From DASXUG01 sp036504995 (GTDB taxonomy: Bacteria; Pseudomonadota; Gammaproteobacteria; Burkholderiales; Methylophilaceae), in NCBI GenBank assembly GCA_036504995.1, contig DASXUG010000001.1, positions 1-64,000 on the forward strand: 64,000 nucleotides of DNA, given 5' to 3'. Below, in pieces: positions 52,841 to 62,201 of the stretch. The first letter of the stretch is position 1. Each line of letters begins with the position of its first letter. The notes under the pieces were generated by a model, which saw only the letters and a program-made list of their open reading frames with translations, was not told the origin of the DNA and did not search any database. The position numbers and the translations under genes were made by a program.

Positions 52841-53956
52841 ATGGCTACCGCACCCAAGGCTAAAGTGGTTCGTGATGATTTATTACGTGTAGAGGGCTTG
52901 ACCAAAGTGTATGACGGCACAGTAAAAGCTGTTGATAACATTTCACTCAATGTGCCTACAGGTGAGATTTTTGCGCTACTTGGTGGGTCTGGATGTGGTA
53001 AGTCAACGCTACTTAGAATGCTGGCTGGCTTTGAAACCCCTACCAGTGGAAAGATATTTCTTGCGGGTGAAGATATTACCAATCTTCCACCTTATAAACG
53101 CCCGATCAATATGATGTTTCAATCGTATGCATTGTTCCCGCATCTCACGGTGTGGGAGAACATTGCCTTCGGCTTACGCCGTGATGGTATGGATAAAACA
53201 GCGATTAATGATCGTGTAGATTCAATGCTGGCACTGGTGCAGCTCACTAAGTTTGCCAAGCGTAAACCACATCAACTCTCTGGTGGTCAGCAACAACGCG
53301 TAGCCTTAGCACGCAGTTTGGCAAAGCGACCTAAGTTGTTATTGCTAGATGAGCCATTGGGCGCGCTTGATAAAAAACTACGGGAAAAAACGCAATTTGA
53401 GTTGGTCAATATTATTGAAGAAGTGGGTGTGACCTGCGTGTTGGTGACGCATGACCAAGAGGAAGCGATGACCATGGCCTCACGTATCGCCGTGATGTCA
53501 GAGGGTTACTTTTTACAAGTGGGTTCGCCTGATGCGGTATACGAAACTCCCAATAGCCGCCAAGTGGCTGAGTTTATTGGTAATGTGAATATTTTTGAAG
53601 GCGTGGTTGAAGTAGATGAGCCAGACCACGTGACCATACGCTCTCCTGAGTGTATGCATTATGTCGCCCACGGCATTACTGGCAATACTGGTATGAAGGT
53701 GGGCGTGGCGATACGTCCCGAAAAAATTCTGTTGAGCAAAGACAAACCTGAGGGAGAGTTCAATTGGTGTGAGGGCGAGGTGATTGAGCTTGCTTACTTT
53801 GGGGCCCATACTACTTACCATCTTAAGTTGGATACAGGGATGATACTTAAAGTACAAGAAATTAATCTCACGCGCGATCTAAGTTGCGGTTTGACATGGG
53901 GCGATAGAGCCTACGCACACTGGGATGGTTTAGCCATGGTAGTGCTTACCCAGTAA
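52841..53956 (+). CDS. potG: Polyamine ABC transporter ATP-binding protein (PotG/SpuF)
   Basis: A 371-residue ABC ATPase. Walker A GGSGCGKSTLL near residue 50, the Q-loop MMFQSYALFPHLTVW, signature LSGGQQQRVALARSLA, Walker B LLLLDEPLGALD and switch His in VLVTHDQEEAM. The C-terminal third is a TOBE domain (GVAIRPEKI). It energises uptake through PotH and PotI. Confidence 0.95.
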   Translation: MATAPKAKVVRDDLLRVEGLTKVYDGTVKAVDNISLNVPTGEIFALLGGSGCGKSTLLRMLAGFETPTSGKIFLAGEDITNLPPYKRPINMMFQSYALFPHLTVWENIAFGLRRDGMDKTAINDRVDSMLALVQLTKFAKRKPHQLSGGQQQRVALARSLAKRPKLLLLDEPLGALDKKLREKTQFELVNIIEEVGVTCVLVTHDQEEAMTMASRIAVMSEGYFLQVGSPDAVYETPNSRQVAEFIGNVNIFEGVVEVDEPDHVTIRSPECMHYVAHGITGNTGMKVGVAIRPEKILLSKDKPEGEFNWCEGEVIELAYFGAHTTYHLKLDTGMILKVQEINLTRDLSCGLTWGDRAYAHWDGLAMVVLTQ

Positions 53957-53988
53957 TCAATTAGCGCAATAGCGAATTAGAGGCGAAA

Positions 53989-54891
53989 ATGAACAAACTA
54001 TCTGGTTTAATACAGCGCAGAGGTGGTCGCAAGCTGGTCATCGGCGTGCCCTATTTGTGGTTTATCTTACTGGCACTTATTCCGATTTTAATCGTGCTGA
54101 AAATCAGCCTGTCTGAAATGGAAGAAACCGCCGTTTCAAACATGGTGGATTGGAGTCACGGTTGGCCAACCATTAAGTTGAATTTTGCCAGTTATTTATT
54201 TATTGGCTCAGATCCGTTATATGCGGAAACCTATCTGTCCTCTATCAAATATGCCTTGATTACCACCGTCATTTGTTTGGTGATTGGATATCCTTTTTCA
54301 TACTTTATGGCACGCAGCCCCAAGCACTTGCAGCCTATGTTGCTGATGCTCATCATGTTGCCATTTTGGACCTCTTTCTTATTGCGTATTTACGCTTGGA
54401 AAACTCTGCTGGTTAGTAACGGGGTGATCAATAATATATTAATCGCACTGGGCGTTATCAGCGATCCATTGCCCATGATGAATAACTCATTTTCGCTGAC
54501 GGTCGGTATGGTTTACTCCTATTTACCTTTTATGATTTTGCCTTTGTATGCGAACCTGTCTAAGTTAGATACCCGGTATTTAGAGGCCGCTGCCGATTTA
54601 GGCACTAGCCCGTTCAAAACTTTCTGGTTGATTACGGTTCCCTTATCCAAGGCGGGCATTATCGCGGGTTCCATGTTGGTATTTATTCCCGCGGTGGGCG
54701 AGTATGTGATTCCAGAACTGCTGGGCGGTCCAGATACGTTAATGATAGGCCGTGTGTTATGGGATGAGTTCTTTAGTAATAACGATTGGCCGATGGCGTC
54801 TTCAGTGGCTGTGGTCATGATCTTACTCATCTTGTTACCAATGGCCATTTTCAATAAATATCAATCCGAACAAACGGGGGCAAAAGCATGA
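53989..54891 (+). CDS. potH: Polyamine ABC transporter permease PotH/SpuG
   Basis: A 300-residue permease with six membrane helices. The cytoplasmic EAA loop (LEAADLGTSPFKTFWLITVPLS) couples to the ATPase. It is 32 bases after potG and overlaps potI by four bases (ATGA), so the permeases are made together. Confidence 0.94.
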   Translation: MNKLSGLIQRRGGRKLVIGVPYLWFILLALIPILIVLKISLSEMEETAVSNMVDWSHGWPTIKLNFASYLFIGSDPLYAETYLSSIKYALITTVICLVIGYPFSYFMARSPKHLQPMLLMLIMLPFWTSFLLRIYAWKTLLVSNGVINNILIALGVISDPLPMMNNSFSLTVGMVYSYLPFMILPLYANLSKLDTRYLEAAADLGTSPFKTFWLITVPLSKAGIIAGSMLVFIPAVGEYVIPELLGGPDTLMIGRVLWDEFFSNNDWPMASSVAVVMILLILLPMAIFNKYQSEQTGAKA

Positions 54892-55727
54892 ACAAGCTCT
54901 TTAGCAGAGTATGGATGATTGCCGTCTATGTCTTTTTGTATTTGCCTATTGTGACTTTGGTGATTTACTCATTTAACGACTCGCCTTTAGTGACCATATG
55001 GTCACACGCAAGTTTGCGTTGGTACCACGCCTTGGTCAATGACGATGACTTAATATCAGCGGTGGGCTTGTCACTGAGAATAGCGTTTATTTCTGCTCTG
55101 ATGTCGGTATTTTTCGGTACATTTACAGCATTTGCCTTACAGCGTTATCGTCGGTTTTATGGGCGCACGCTGCTTTCATCCATGGCAAGCGCACCCCTCG
55201 TCATGCCAGATGTGATTGTGGGTTTATCTTTGCTGCTAATGTTGGTGTCACTACAGCATTGGTTGGGCTTTCCTGAGCGCGGATTATTTACCATCTTACT
55301 TGGTCATGCCCTGCTCGGTACCGCTTACGCTAACGTGGTGGTCACTTCGCGCCTGCAAGAAATGGATGGCAAGCTTGATGAGGCGGCAATGGATTTAGGT
55401 TGCCAGCCGTTTCAGGTATTTAGATTGGTAACGTTGCCATTGCTGATGCCAGCCTTGGTGTCCGCGTTTTTGCTGACTTTTACCTTGTCTTTTGATGACG
55501 TGGTGCTGTCTTCATTCTTATCTGGTCCTGGGTTTTCAACCTTACCGATGGTTATTTTCTCACGGGCGAGGTTAGGGTTGAACCCAAGTATTAACGCCGT
55601 TGCAACGGTGACAATCTTTGTTGTGACGCTGGCGGTGATTGCCTTTAGTTTGCAGCAATCTAAAGCTGAGCGACAACGTAAACGTGAAATGGAGTTGGCT
55701 TACAGTGAGGTGAATCAAACGGCTTAA
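54888..55727 (+). CDS. potI: Polyamine ABC transporter permease PotI/SpuH
   Basis: A 279-residue permease with six membrane helices and the EAA loop LDEAAMDLGCQPFQVFRLVTLP. It ends with a charged cytoplasmic tail (SKAERQRKREME). It completes the uptake system potFFGHI and is followed by the catabolic dehydrogenases. Confidence 0.94.
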   Translation: MNKLFSRVWMIAVYVFLYLPIVTLVIYSFNDSPLVTIWSHASLRWYHALVNDDDLISAVGLSLRIAFISALMSVFFGTFTAFALQRYRRFYGRTLLSSMASAPLVMPDVIVGLSLLLMLVSLQHWLGFPERGLFTILLGHALLGTAYANVVVTSRLQEMDGKLDEAAMDLGCQPFQVFRLVTLPLLMPALVSAFLLTFTLSFDDVVLSSFLSGPGFSTLPMVIFSRARLGLNPSINAVATVTIFVVTLAVIAFSLQQSKAERQRKREMELAYSEVNQTA

Positions 55728-55787
55728 CGTTGTATGATTTAAATGGGCGAGGAGAATGTATGCCCATCATTAAAAAAGAGAAAATCC

Positions 55788-57248
55788 ATGAATATCACTT
55801 TGAACTATCCCGCCCTGCTTAAAACAGGTTGCGGTTTGCTGGCTGGCGAATGGGTAAGCGCTGACTCAAATCAAACTTTTGCCGTACATGATCCTGCAAC
55901 GGGTGAGGAAATTGCCCAAGTGCCATTGATGGGCCGAGCAGAAACTGAGCGCGCAATAGTCGCCGCGCAGGTCGCACAAAACCAGTGGAAAAAGCTCACG
56001 GCTAAAGTCAGAGCAGCGCACTTGAAGCGCTGGTTCGATTTAATGATATTACATCAAGAAGACCTAGCCAAAATCCTCACGCTGGAGCAGGGTAAACCGC
56101 TAGCTGAAGCCCGCGGCGAGATTGCCTATGGTGCAAGCTTTGTTGAGTGGTTTGCAGAAGAAGCCAAACGTGTCTACGGTGAAACAATACCGTCGCCACT
56201 CAACGATAGACGTTTATTAGTAATTAAACAGCCGATTGGCGTGACCGCGGCCATCACTCCCTGGAACTTCCCTAACGCTATGATTACCCGTAAGGTCGCG
56301 CCAGCCTTGGCGGCGGGTTGTAGCATGATTATTAAACCCGCTGAGCAAACGCCGTTGTCCGCATTTGCTTTGGGTGTGCTTGCCATTGAGGCAGGCATCC
56401 CTGCAGGTGTTTTACAAATTATCACGGGTAATGCCAAAGAGATTGGCGCTGTGTTGTGCGCAAGTCCTGTGGTGACTAAGCTTTCGTTTACTGGCTCGAC
56501 CGAAGTGGGGCGTATATTAATGCGCCAATGTGCAGATACCGTCAAGAAACTATCTTTAGAGTTGGGTGGCAATGCACCATTTATCGTATTTGATGATGCA
56601 GATCTTGATGCCGCTGTCGATGGCGCACTTGCCAGTAAATTCCGTAATGCTGGGCAAACCTGTGTGTGTGCAAATCGTCTGTTTGTACAAGATGCTGTAT
56701 TTGATAGCTTTTCCAGCAAGCTTGCTGCCAAGGTAGCACAATTGCAAGTAGGCAGCGGTATGCAAGAAGGCGTTACCCAAGGGCCGCTGATTGACCAGGC
56801 GGCGGTTGATAAAGTCAAAAGCCATGTGGCAGATGCGGTACAAAAGGGTGCGAAATTAATACAAGGCGGTAAGCCACATGCTTTGGGCGGCCTATTTTTT
56901 GAGCCTACCGTGCTAGCCGATGTCAGTACCGATGCTTTAATTTTCAAAGAAGAAACTTTTGGCCCAGTTGCGCCCTTGTTCCGATTTAAAACAGATGATG
57001 AAGTCATCGCGCTGGCTAATAATACCGAGTTTGGCCTCGCTTCCTATTTTTTTAGTCGTGATGTCGGGCGTATTTGGCGGGTTGCAGAAGCTTTGGACTA
57101 CGGTATGGTCGGCGTGAATACAGGTGCCATTTCTAATGAAGTCGCGCCGTTTGGTGGGGTGAAACAATCTGGCTTGGGCCGCGAAGGCTCGCACCATGGC
57201 ATTGATGAGTATCTTGAAATGAAATATATATGCATGGCAGGGATTTAA
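55788..57248 (+). CDS. gabD: Succinate-semialdehyde dehydrogenase
   Basis: 486 residues from ATG 55788, which has AAGAGA upstream and starts where GabD family proteins do; in-frame ATG 55743 would add a 15-residue tail. Aldehyde dehydrogenase fold with NAD(P) loop phrases ITPWNFPN and FTGSTEVGRILM, general base Glu in LELGGNAPF and the nucleophile Cys292 in NAGQTCVCANR. It oxidises succinate semialdehyde to succinate. The phrase KPAEQTPLSA is typical of GabD, which often prefers NADP. It starts 61 bases after potI. Confidence 0.93.
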   Translation: MNITLNYPALLKTGCGLLAGEWVSADSNQTFAVHDPATGEEIAQVPLMGRAETERAIVAAQVAQNQWKKLTAKVRAAHLKRWFDLMILHQEDLAKILTLEQGKPLAEARGEIAYGASFVEWFAEEAKRVYGETIPSPLNDRRLLVIKQPIGVTAAITPWNFPNAMITRKVAPALAAGCSMIIKPAEQTPLSAFALGVLAIEAGIPAGVLQIITGNAKEIGAVLCASPVVTKLSFTGSTEVGRILMRQCADTVKKLSLELGGNAPFIVFDDADLDAAVDGALASKFRNAGQTCVCANRLFVQDAVFDSFSSKLAAKVAQLQVGSGMQEGVTQGPLIDQAAVDKVKSHVADAVQKGAKLIQGGKPHALGGLFFEPTVLADVSTDALIFKEETFGPVAPLFRFKTDDEVIALANNTEFGLASYFFSRDVGRIWRVAEALDYGMVGVNTGAISNEVAPFGGVKQSGLGREGSHHGIDEYLEMKYICMAGI

Positions 57249-57249
57249 T

Positions 57250-58743
57250 ATGACGCAAGTCGCAAACTATTGGCATGAAAAAGCCAGACAATTAACGATA
57301 GATGGCCGCGCTTTTATCAACGGGCAACGCGTCGCTGCTCAAGATGGTGGTACATTTGAGTGTTTTTCTCCGATTGATAATCGCAAATTAGCTGATGTGG
57401 CGAGCTGCCGTGAAGCGGATGTCAATGCTGCCGTCAGTGCGGCCCGTGCAGCGTTTAATGATAGGCGCTGGGCTGGGCTGTCGCCACGCGAGCGTAAGCA
57501 AGCCATGATCCGTTTTGCGGATTTGGTGTTAGCGAATAAAGAAGAGTTAGCCCTGCTTGAAACGCTGGATATGGGTAAGCCTATCTCAGCCAGTTTGTCA
57601 GTCGATGTCAATTCTGCAGCCAATTCTTTACGCTGGTTTGGTGAGGCCATCGATAAAGTTTATGACGAAATTGCGCCAACCCCAGATAACACGCTTGCCA
57701 TGATTACACGTGAACCAGTAGGTGTGGTTGGTGCGATTGTGCCTTGGAACTATCCCATGCTGATGGCCTGTTGGAAAATTGCGCCTGCCCTGGCTTCGGG
57801 CAATAGCGTGGTGCTCAAACCTTCAGAGAAATCTCCGTTAACTGCGCTACGTCTGGCAGATTTAGCAGTGCAAGCGGGTATTCCTGCAGGGGTGTTAAAT
57901 GTGATTCCAGGCTTTGGTGCAGAAGCTGGCTCACCGCTTGCCTTGCACATGGATGTAGATTGCATTGCCTTTACTGGTTCAACCAATGTAGGCAAGAAAA
58001 TTCAAATCATGGCCGGGCAAAGTAACTTGAAGCGTGCATGGTGTGAGTTAGGTGGCAAATCTCCCAATATCGTATTTGAAGATTGCATCAATTTAGATAA
58101 AGCCGCTGAGGCTTCAGCAGGGTCGATCTTCTACAACCAAGGTGAGAGTTGCAATGCGCCTTCACGCTTGTTGGTGCAGCGCTCAATTAAGGATGCGCTG
58201 GTTACCAAAATTCTGGCGCAACTTAAACAATATCAACCTAGTGACCCCTTAGACCCCGATACCACAATGGGCGCTTTGGTGGATTGTGGACAAATGCAAA
58301 CCGTATTGAAATACATTGCATCAGGCAAGGCACAAGGTGCCACGCTAAAGGCTGGCGGTGAGCAAGTGCGCACTGAGACGGGCGGTTTTTATGTTAGCCC
58401 AACCGTGTTTGATGATGTGCGTAATGATATGACCATCGCCCATGAGGAAATTTTTGGGCCTGTACTTTCCATTATCACCTTTGACACGGTGGAAGAAGCT
58501 GTCCAGATCGCCAATGACACACCGTATGGTTTAGCTGCGGCTGTTTGGACGCGCGATATAGGTCGCGCGCATTTGGTAGCAAAAGCCTTGCGTGCAGGCA
58601 CAGTGCATGTGAATAGCTACGACGAGGATGACATCACCGTGCCATTTGGTGGATTTAAACAATCTGGTAACGGGCGCGACAAATCTCTGCATGCTTTAGA
58701 AAAGTACACTGAGTTAAAAACGACCTGGATACGCTTGAGTTAG
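57250..58743 (+). CDS. puuC: Gamma-glutamyl-gamma-aminobutyraldehyde/4-aminobutanal dehydrogenase (PuuC/KauB)
   Basis: A 497-residue aldehyde dehydrogenase. Conserved elements are IVPWNYPMLMACWK, KPSEKSPLTA, FTGSTNVGKKI, ELGGKSPNI and the nucleophile Cys301 in NQGESCNAPSR. It resembles PuuC/KauB enzymes that oxidise 4-aminobutanal or its gamma-glutamyl form. It begins 1 base after the gabD stop, indicating coupling. With spuC upstream and gabT/gabD adjacent, it provides the aldehyde-to-acid step of putrescine breakdown. Confidence 0.9.
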   Translation: MTQVANYWHEKARQLTIDGRAFINGQRVAAQDGGTFECFSPIDNRKLADVASCREADVNAAVSAARAAFNDRRWAGLSPRERKQAMIRFADLVLANKEELALLETLDMGKPISASLSVDVNSAANSLRWFGEAIDKVYDEIAPTPDNTLAMITREPVGVVGAIVPWNYPMLMACWKIAPALASGNSVVLKPSEKSPLTALRLADLAVQAGIPAGVLNVIPGFGAEAGSPLALHMDVDCIAFTGSTNVGKKIQIMAGQSNLKRAWCELGGKSPNIVFEDCINLDKAAEASAGSIFYNQGESCNAPSRLLVQRSIKDALVTKILAQLKQYQPSDPLDPDTTMGALVDCGQMQTVLKYIASGKAQGATLKAGGEQVRTETGGFYVSPTVFDDVRNDMTIAHEEIFGPVLSIITFDTVEEAVQIANDTPYGLAAAVWTRDIGRAHLVAKALRAGTVHVNSYDEDDITVPFGGFKQSGNGRDKSLHALEKYTELKTTWIRLS

Positions 58744-58819
58744 GTTTAAGGTTGAGCCAACCTGCATGATGTATTGAATATGCAGCGTTAACCGATAAAA
58801 AGAGTGACTAAGGATACCT

Positions 58820-60118
58820 ATGAATACCATTGCCGATAAACTTGCCAGCAACCAAGATTTGCATCAGCGTCGCCTCGCTGCTACCCCGCGCGGTATTGGC
58901 GTAATGGCGAATTTCTTTATTGAGCGTGCGCTTAATGCCGAAGTGTGGGATGTAGAAGGGCGTCGATATATTGATTTTGCGGGCGGGATTGCTGTACTCA
59001 ATACGGGCCATAGGCACCCTAAGGTCGAGGCCGCTATCGCTGCACAATTACAAAAATTCACGCATACCTGCTATCAGGTGCTGCCGTATGAAAGCTATGT
59101 CACTTTGGCTGAGCGTATCAATACCCTCACGCCTGGGAGTTATCCCAAGAAAACAGCATTTTTTTCCAGTGGCGCGGAAGCGGTAGAAAATGCGATTAAA
59201 ATTGCCCGTGCTTACACTAACCGCTCAGGTGTGATTGCTTTTTCAGGAGCTTTTCATGGTCGTACCATGATGGGTTGTGCGCTAACAGGTAAGGTCGTGC
59301 CTTATAAAGTGGGTTTCGGTCCGTTCCCCGCTGAGGTTTACCACGTGCCTTTTCCTATAGACTTGCATGGTGTCAGCGAGGCAGAAGCTATGCATGCCAT
59401 TGAACTTTTGTTCAAGGCCGACATAGACCCCAAACGCGTTGCAGCGATTATTATTGAGCCCATACAAGGTGAGGGTGGTTTTTATGTGACTCCGCCAGCA
59501 TTTATGAAAGCCATGCGCGCCCTGTGTGATGCGCATGGCATGCTGTTAATTTATGATGAAGTGCAAACAGGTTTTGGCCGCACAGGTAAGCTATTTGCAG
59601 CAGAACACTACGATGTACTGCCCGATATGATAACCATGGCAAAAAGCTTAGCAGGCGGTACTACGCTGTCTGCAGTAAGTGGCAAGGCTGAAGTCATGGA
59701 TGGCCCTGCTCCTGGCGGTTTAGGTGGAACCTATGCAGGAAATCCACTTGCTATTGCAGCCTCCCATGCTGTGCTCGACGTGATTGAAGAAGAAGGTTTA
59801 GTACAACGCTCAAATGACTTGGGCAATAAATTAAAAGCGAGACTGCAGGCTGCGCAAAGCAAAGTGCCAAGTCTGAAAGATGTGCGTGGCTTAGGCTCGA
59901 TGATCGCTGCCGAGTTTTTTGATCCAGTGACTGATGAACCCTCACCTGATATTACCAAACGTGTACAGCAAGCCGCTCTAGAAAAAGGATTAATACTCCT
60001 AACCTGTGGTGTCCATGCAAATGTGATACGTTTTCTCTATCCTTTAACCACTGAACAAGCGGTATTTGACGAGGCACTAGCTATTATTGACGAAGCTTTA
60101 ATGAAGGCGAATGGATGA
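58820..60118 (+). CDS. gabT: 4-aminobutyrate aminotransferase
   Basis: A 432-residue class III aminotransferase of the GabT type: FFSSGAEAVENAIKIARAYTNR, AFHGRTMMGCALTGKV, EPIQGEGGFYV, YDEVQTGFGRTG and the PLP lysine Lys275 in MAKSLAGGT. It moves the amino group of GABA to 2-oxoglutarate, giving succinate semialdehyde for GabD. Its stop overlaps the ATG of the next gene by four bases. Confidence 0.94.
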   Translation: MNTIADKLASNQDLHQRRLAATPRGIGVMANFFIERALNAEVWDVEGRRYIDFAGGIAVLNTGHRHPKVEAAIAAQLQKFTHTCYQVLPYESYVTLAERINTLTPGSYPKKTAFFSSGAEAVENAIKIARAYTNRSGVIAFSGAFHGRTMMGCALTGKVVPYKVGFGPFPAEVYHVPFPIDLHGVSEAEAMHAIELLFKADIDPKRVAAIIIEPIQGEGGFYVTPPAFMKAMRALCDAHGMLLIYDEVQTGFGRTGKLFAAEHYDVLPDMITMAKSLAGGTTLSAVSGKAEVMDGPAPGGLGGTYAGNPLAIAASHAVLDVIEEEGLVQRSNDLGNKLKARLQAAQSKVPSLKDVRGLGSMIAAEFFDPVTDEPSPDITKRVQQAALEKGLILLTCGVHANVIRFLYPLTTEQAVFDEALAIIDEALMKANG

Positions 60119-61461
60119 GTACACCCCCAATTGTGTCTGAAGTAGATGCAGCAAAAGCTGCGCTGGCCCGCCAAGGGGTACATACCATCATTGCCCAGTT
60201 TGTAGATATTCACGGCACGCCTAAAGGCAAATATATTCCACTCGCCCATTTAGAAAGTATTTTGAATGATGGCGCAGGTTTTGCGGGCCCATCCATTTGG
60301 GGTACGGGTTTGCCACGCACAGGTGCGCGCTCCGAGTTTTATGGTCAGGGTGATTTAAGCACTTTGCAAGCGCTTCCTTGGATGCCAGGTTATGCGCGCA
60401 TTGTCTGTAGTGGCATGGTCGATCATCAGCCATTTGCAGGTTGTTCACGGCGTGTGCTGATGAAGCAAATTGACCGCTTGAATGCCCGTGGCTGGACGCT
60501 TAACGTAGGCATTGAGCCAGAGTTTTTTTTAGTCACCAAAGATCAAAATGGGCGGCCAGTCCCGCATGCGCAAGATAATCTGGATAAGCCGTCTTATGAT
60601 CTGAAAGCGTTAGCGCGGGTGCGAGAAATTCTGCATCGCTTAGAAACTGGCTTAACTGAATGCGGCTTTGATGTGTTTCAAATTGACCATGAAGATGCGA
60701 GCGGTCAATATGAGTTGAATTATCATTATAGCGATGCACTCAAAGCAGCTGATCGTTTTACCTTGTTTAAAATGGCGGCCGCCCATATCGCTGAGGAGTC
60801 AGGGCTTACTTTCACGCTAATGCCTAAACCTTTCGCTGACCGTCCAGGTAGTGGGCTGCATATGCATTTATCTATTACCGATGCGCAAGGTCAGGCAATA
60901 ATGGCAGACAAAAGCGACACACACGGCCTTTCTAGCGCCGGCAAGCAATGTATTGCTGGTTTGCTAGCCCACAGTGCAGCATTAGCAGCATTTCATGCCC
61001 CTACCGTGAACTCATACAAGCGGCTAGTGATTGGGCGCTCACTTTCAGGCACCACTTGGGCACCAGCCCATATTGCTTGGGGCTATAACAACCGTACCAC
61101 GGTGGCACGGGTAGTGGCTGGTCGCATTGAGTTTAGAATGTGCGATGGTAGTAGCAATATCTATCTTGCGTTGGCTTCTACTATTGCTGCTATCTTGGAT
61201 GGGGTTGAGCAAAATCTTACGCCACCAGCGCCCGTCGATGAGGATGTGTACGAGTGGAGTGAAGATGAGTTTGTAAAGCGCGGCGTTAGTACATTGCCAC
61301 AAACTTTAGGAGAGGCACTGAAAGCCTTAAGCCTTGATCAGTCTTTGGTATCCGCCATGGGCGAAGTGTTTGTGCAAGAATACCTGAATACTAAAATGCC
61401 TGAATGGATTGACTACTGCCGTTCAGTGAGTGATTGGGAGTACCAGCATTATTTAGAGTAG
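60115..61461 (+). CDS. Second glutamine-synthetase-family ligase, GlnT/GMAS-like
   Basis: A 448-residue glutamine synthetase-family protein clearly different from both glnA and the first ligase of this operon. Its N-terminal part AQFVDIHGTPKGKYIPLAHLE, the phrase DGAGFAGPSIWG, and the active-site run VNSYKRLVIGRSLSGTTWAP with WGYNNRTTVARV resemble type III (GlnT) and gamma-glutamylmethylamide synthetase sequences more than PuuA. Metal-site phrases GIEPEFF, HEDASGQYELNYH and MPKPFADRPGSGLHMHLS are intact. It should ligate glutamate to an amine; whether that is a polyamine, methylamine, ethanolamine or ammonia is open. It is coupled to gabT and ends the operon. Confidence 0.8.
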   Translation: MSTPPIVSEVDAAKAALARQGVHTIIAQFVDIHGTPKGKYIPLAHLESILNDGAGFAGPSIWGTGLPRTGARSEFYGQGDLSTLQALPWMPGYARIVCSGMVDHQPFAGCSRRVLMKQIDRLNARGWTLNVGIEPEFFLVTKDQNGRPVPHAQDNLDKPSYDLKALARVREILHRLETGLTECGFDVFQIDHEDASGQYELNYHYSDALKAADRFTLFKMAAAHIAEESGLTFTLMPKPFADRPGSGLHMHLSITDAQGQAIMADKSDTHGLSSAGKQCIAGLLAHSAALAAFHAPTVNSYKRLVIGRSLSGTTWAPAHIAWGYNNRTTVARVVAGRIEFRMCDGSSNIYLALASTIAAILDGVEQNLTPPAPVDEDVYEWSEDEFVKRGVSTLPQTLGEALKALSLDQSLVSAMGEVFVQEYLNTKMPEWIDYCRSVSDWEYQHYLE

Positions 61462-61507
61462 ATGAAAGTTAAATTGTCAGAATCTGATTGTATAAATTCG
61501 AGACAAT

Positions 61508-61537
61508 AAAAAAGCCAGCATGGTTGCTGGCTTTTTT
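61508..61537. terminator. Bidirectional terminator between the polyamine operon and rpmG
   Basis: AAAAAAGCCAGCA (61508-61520) and TGCTGGCTTTTTT (61525-61537) form a 13-bp stem with a 4-base loop. The A-tract on one side and T-tract on the other suit termination of both converging transcripts. Confidence 0.9.
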
Positions 61538-61554
61538 ATTGCACAAAGCTAAAA

Positions 61555-61710
61555 TTATTTAAGCTTTGTTTCTTTGTACATGACATGTTTACGTACCACT
61601 GGATCAAATTTTTTGATTTCCATTTTTTCAGGCATCGTACGTTTGTTTTTAGTAGTGGTATAGAAATGACCAGTACCAGCACTTGATTCTAATTTAATTT
61701 TTTCACGCAT
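61555..61710 (-). CDS. rpmG: Ribosomal protein L33
   Basis: A 51-residue protein starting at ATG 61710 (MREKIKLESSAGTGHFYTTT) and ending with KHVMYKETKLK. It is the form without the zinc-binding CxxC pairs, so it does not require zinc. It sits 32 bases after rpmB in the usual rpmB-rpmG pair. Confidence 0.96.
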   Translation of the reverse strand: MREKIKLESSAGTGHFYTTTKNKRTMPEKMEIKKFDPVVRKHVMYKETKLK

Positions 61711-61742
61711 AATATTTCCTTAATTTTAAAAGTAATTTGCGC

Positions 61743-61979
61743 TTAAACTTTTTCGCCAGCAGCACGCATATCAGCTAAAACAGAGTCAATGCCGTTTTTG
61801 TCGATAGTACGCAATGCAGCATTAGTAATACGCATGCTAACCCAGCGGTTTTCGCTCTCAACCCAGAACTTGCGGTTTTGCAAGTTAGGTAGAAAACGAC
61901 GTTTTGTTTTGTTGTTTGCGTGAGAAACATTGTTCCCAACCATCGGCTTTTTGCCGGTAACCTGACATACGCGTGCCAT
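61743..61979 (-). CDS. rpmB: Ribosomal protein L28
   Basis: A 78-residue large-subunit protein: MARVCQVTGKKPMVGNNVSH, then FLPNLQNRKFWVES and the C-terminal helix DSVLADMRAAGEKV. Only one Cys is present in the N-terminal part, so this is the zinc-free form, like its partner L33. An AGGAG site precedes the ATG. First gene of the rpmB-rpmG operon. Confidence 0.98.
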   Translation of the reverse strand: MARVCQVTGKKPMVGNNVSHANNKTKRRFLPNLQNRKFWVESENRWVSMRITNAALRTIDKNGIDSVLADMRAAGEKV

Positions 61980-62201
61980 GGCACTCTCCTAATAAATATT
62001 CTTTAAATTAAGTCACTTAAAATAAGTACTTAAACAACTTAATTTCGTTTAGCGGTTTATTTCGGTCTAAACCCTAAACGTACTTGAGTTTTGAGCCAAA
62101 TTTTGAAAGACCGCATTTATACCATAAAACTTAGAGTGAACTCAAGCTAATTCGCTTTTATTTACATGGTTTTTTATTGCTGTGGCATTTTATTCACTGA
62201 A

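Noticed and set aside
56174..57007. 277-residue minus-strand frame within gabD
   Set aside because: Antisense of a conserved dehydrogenase gene; its low-complexity Ser/Thr/Ala/Pro composition is what the complement of a coding strand gives.
46599..61461. N-methylglutamate pathway operon
   Set aside because: One GMAS-like ligase is present but no mgs or mgd genes; transport and catabolic genes fit polyamines.
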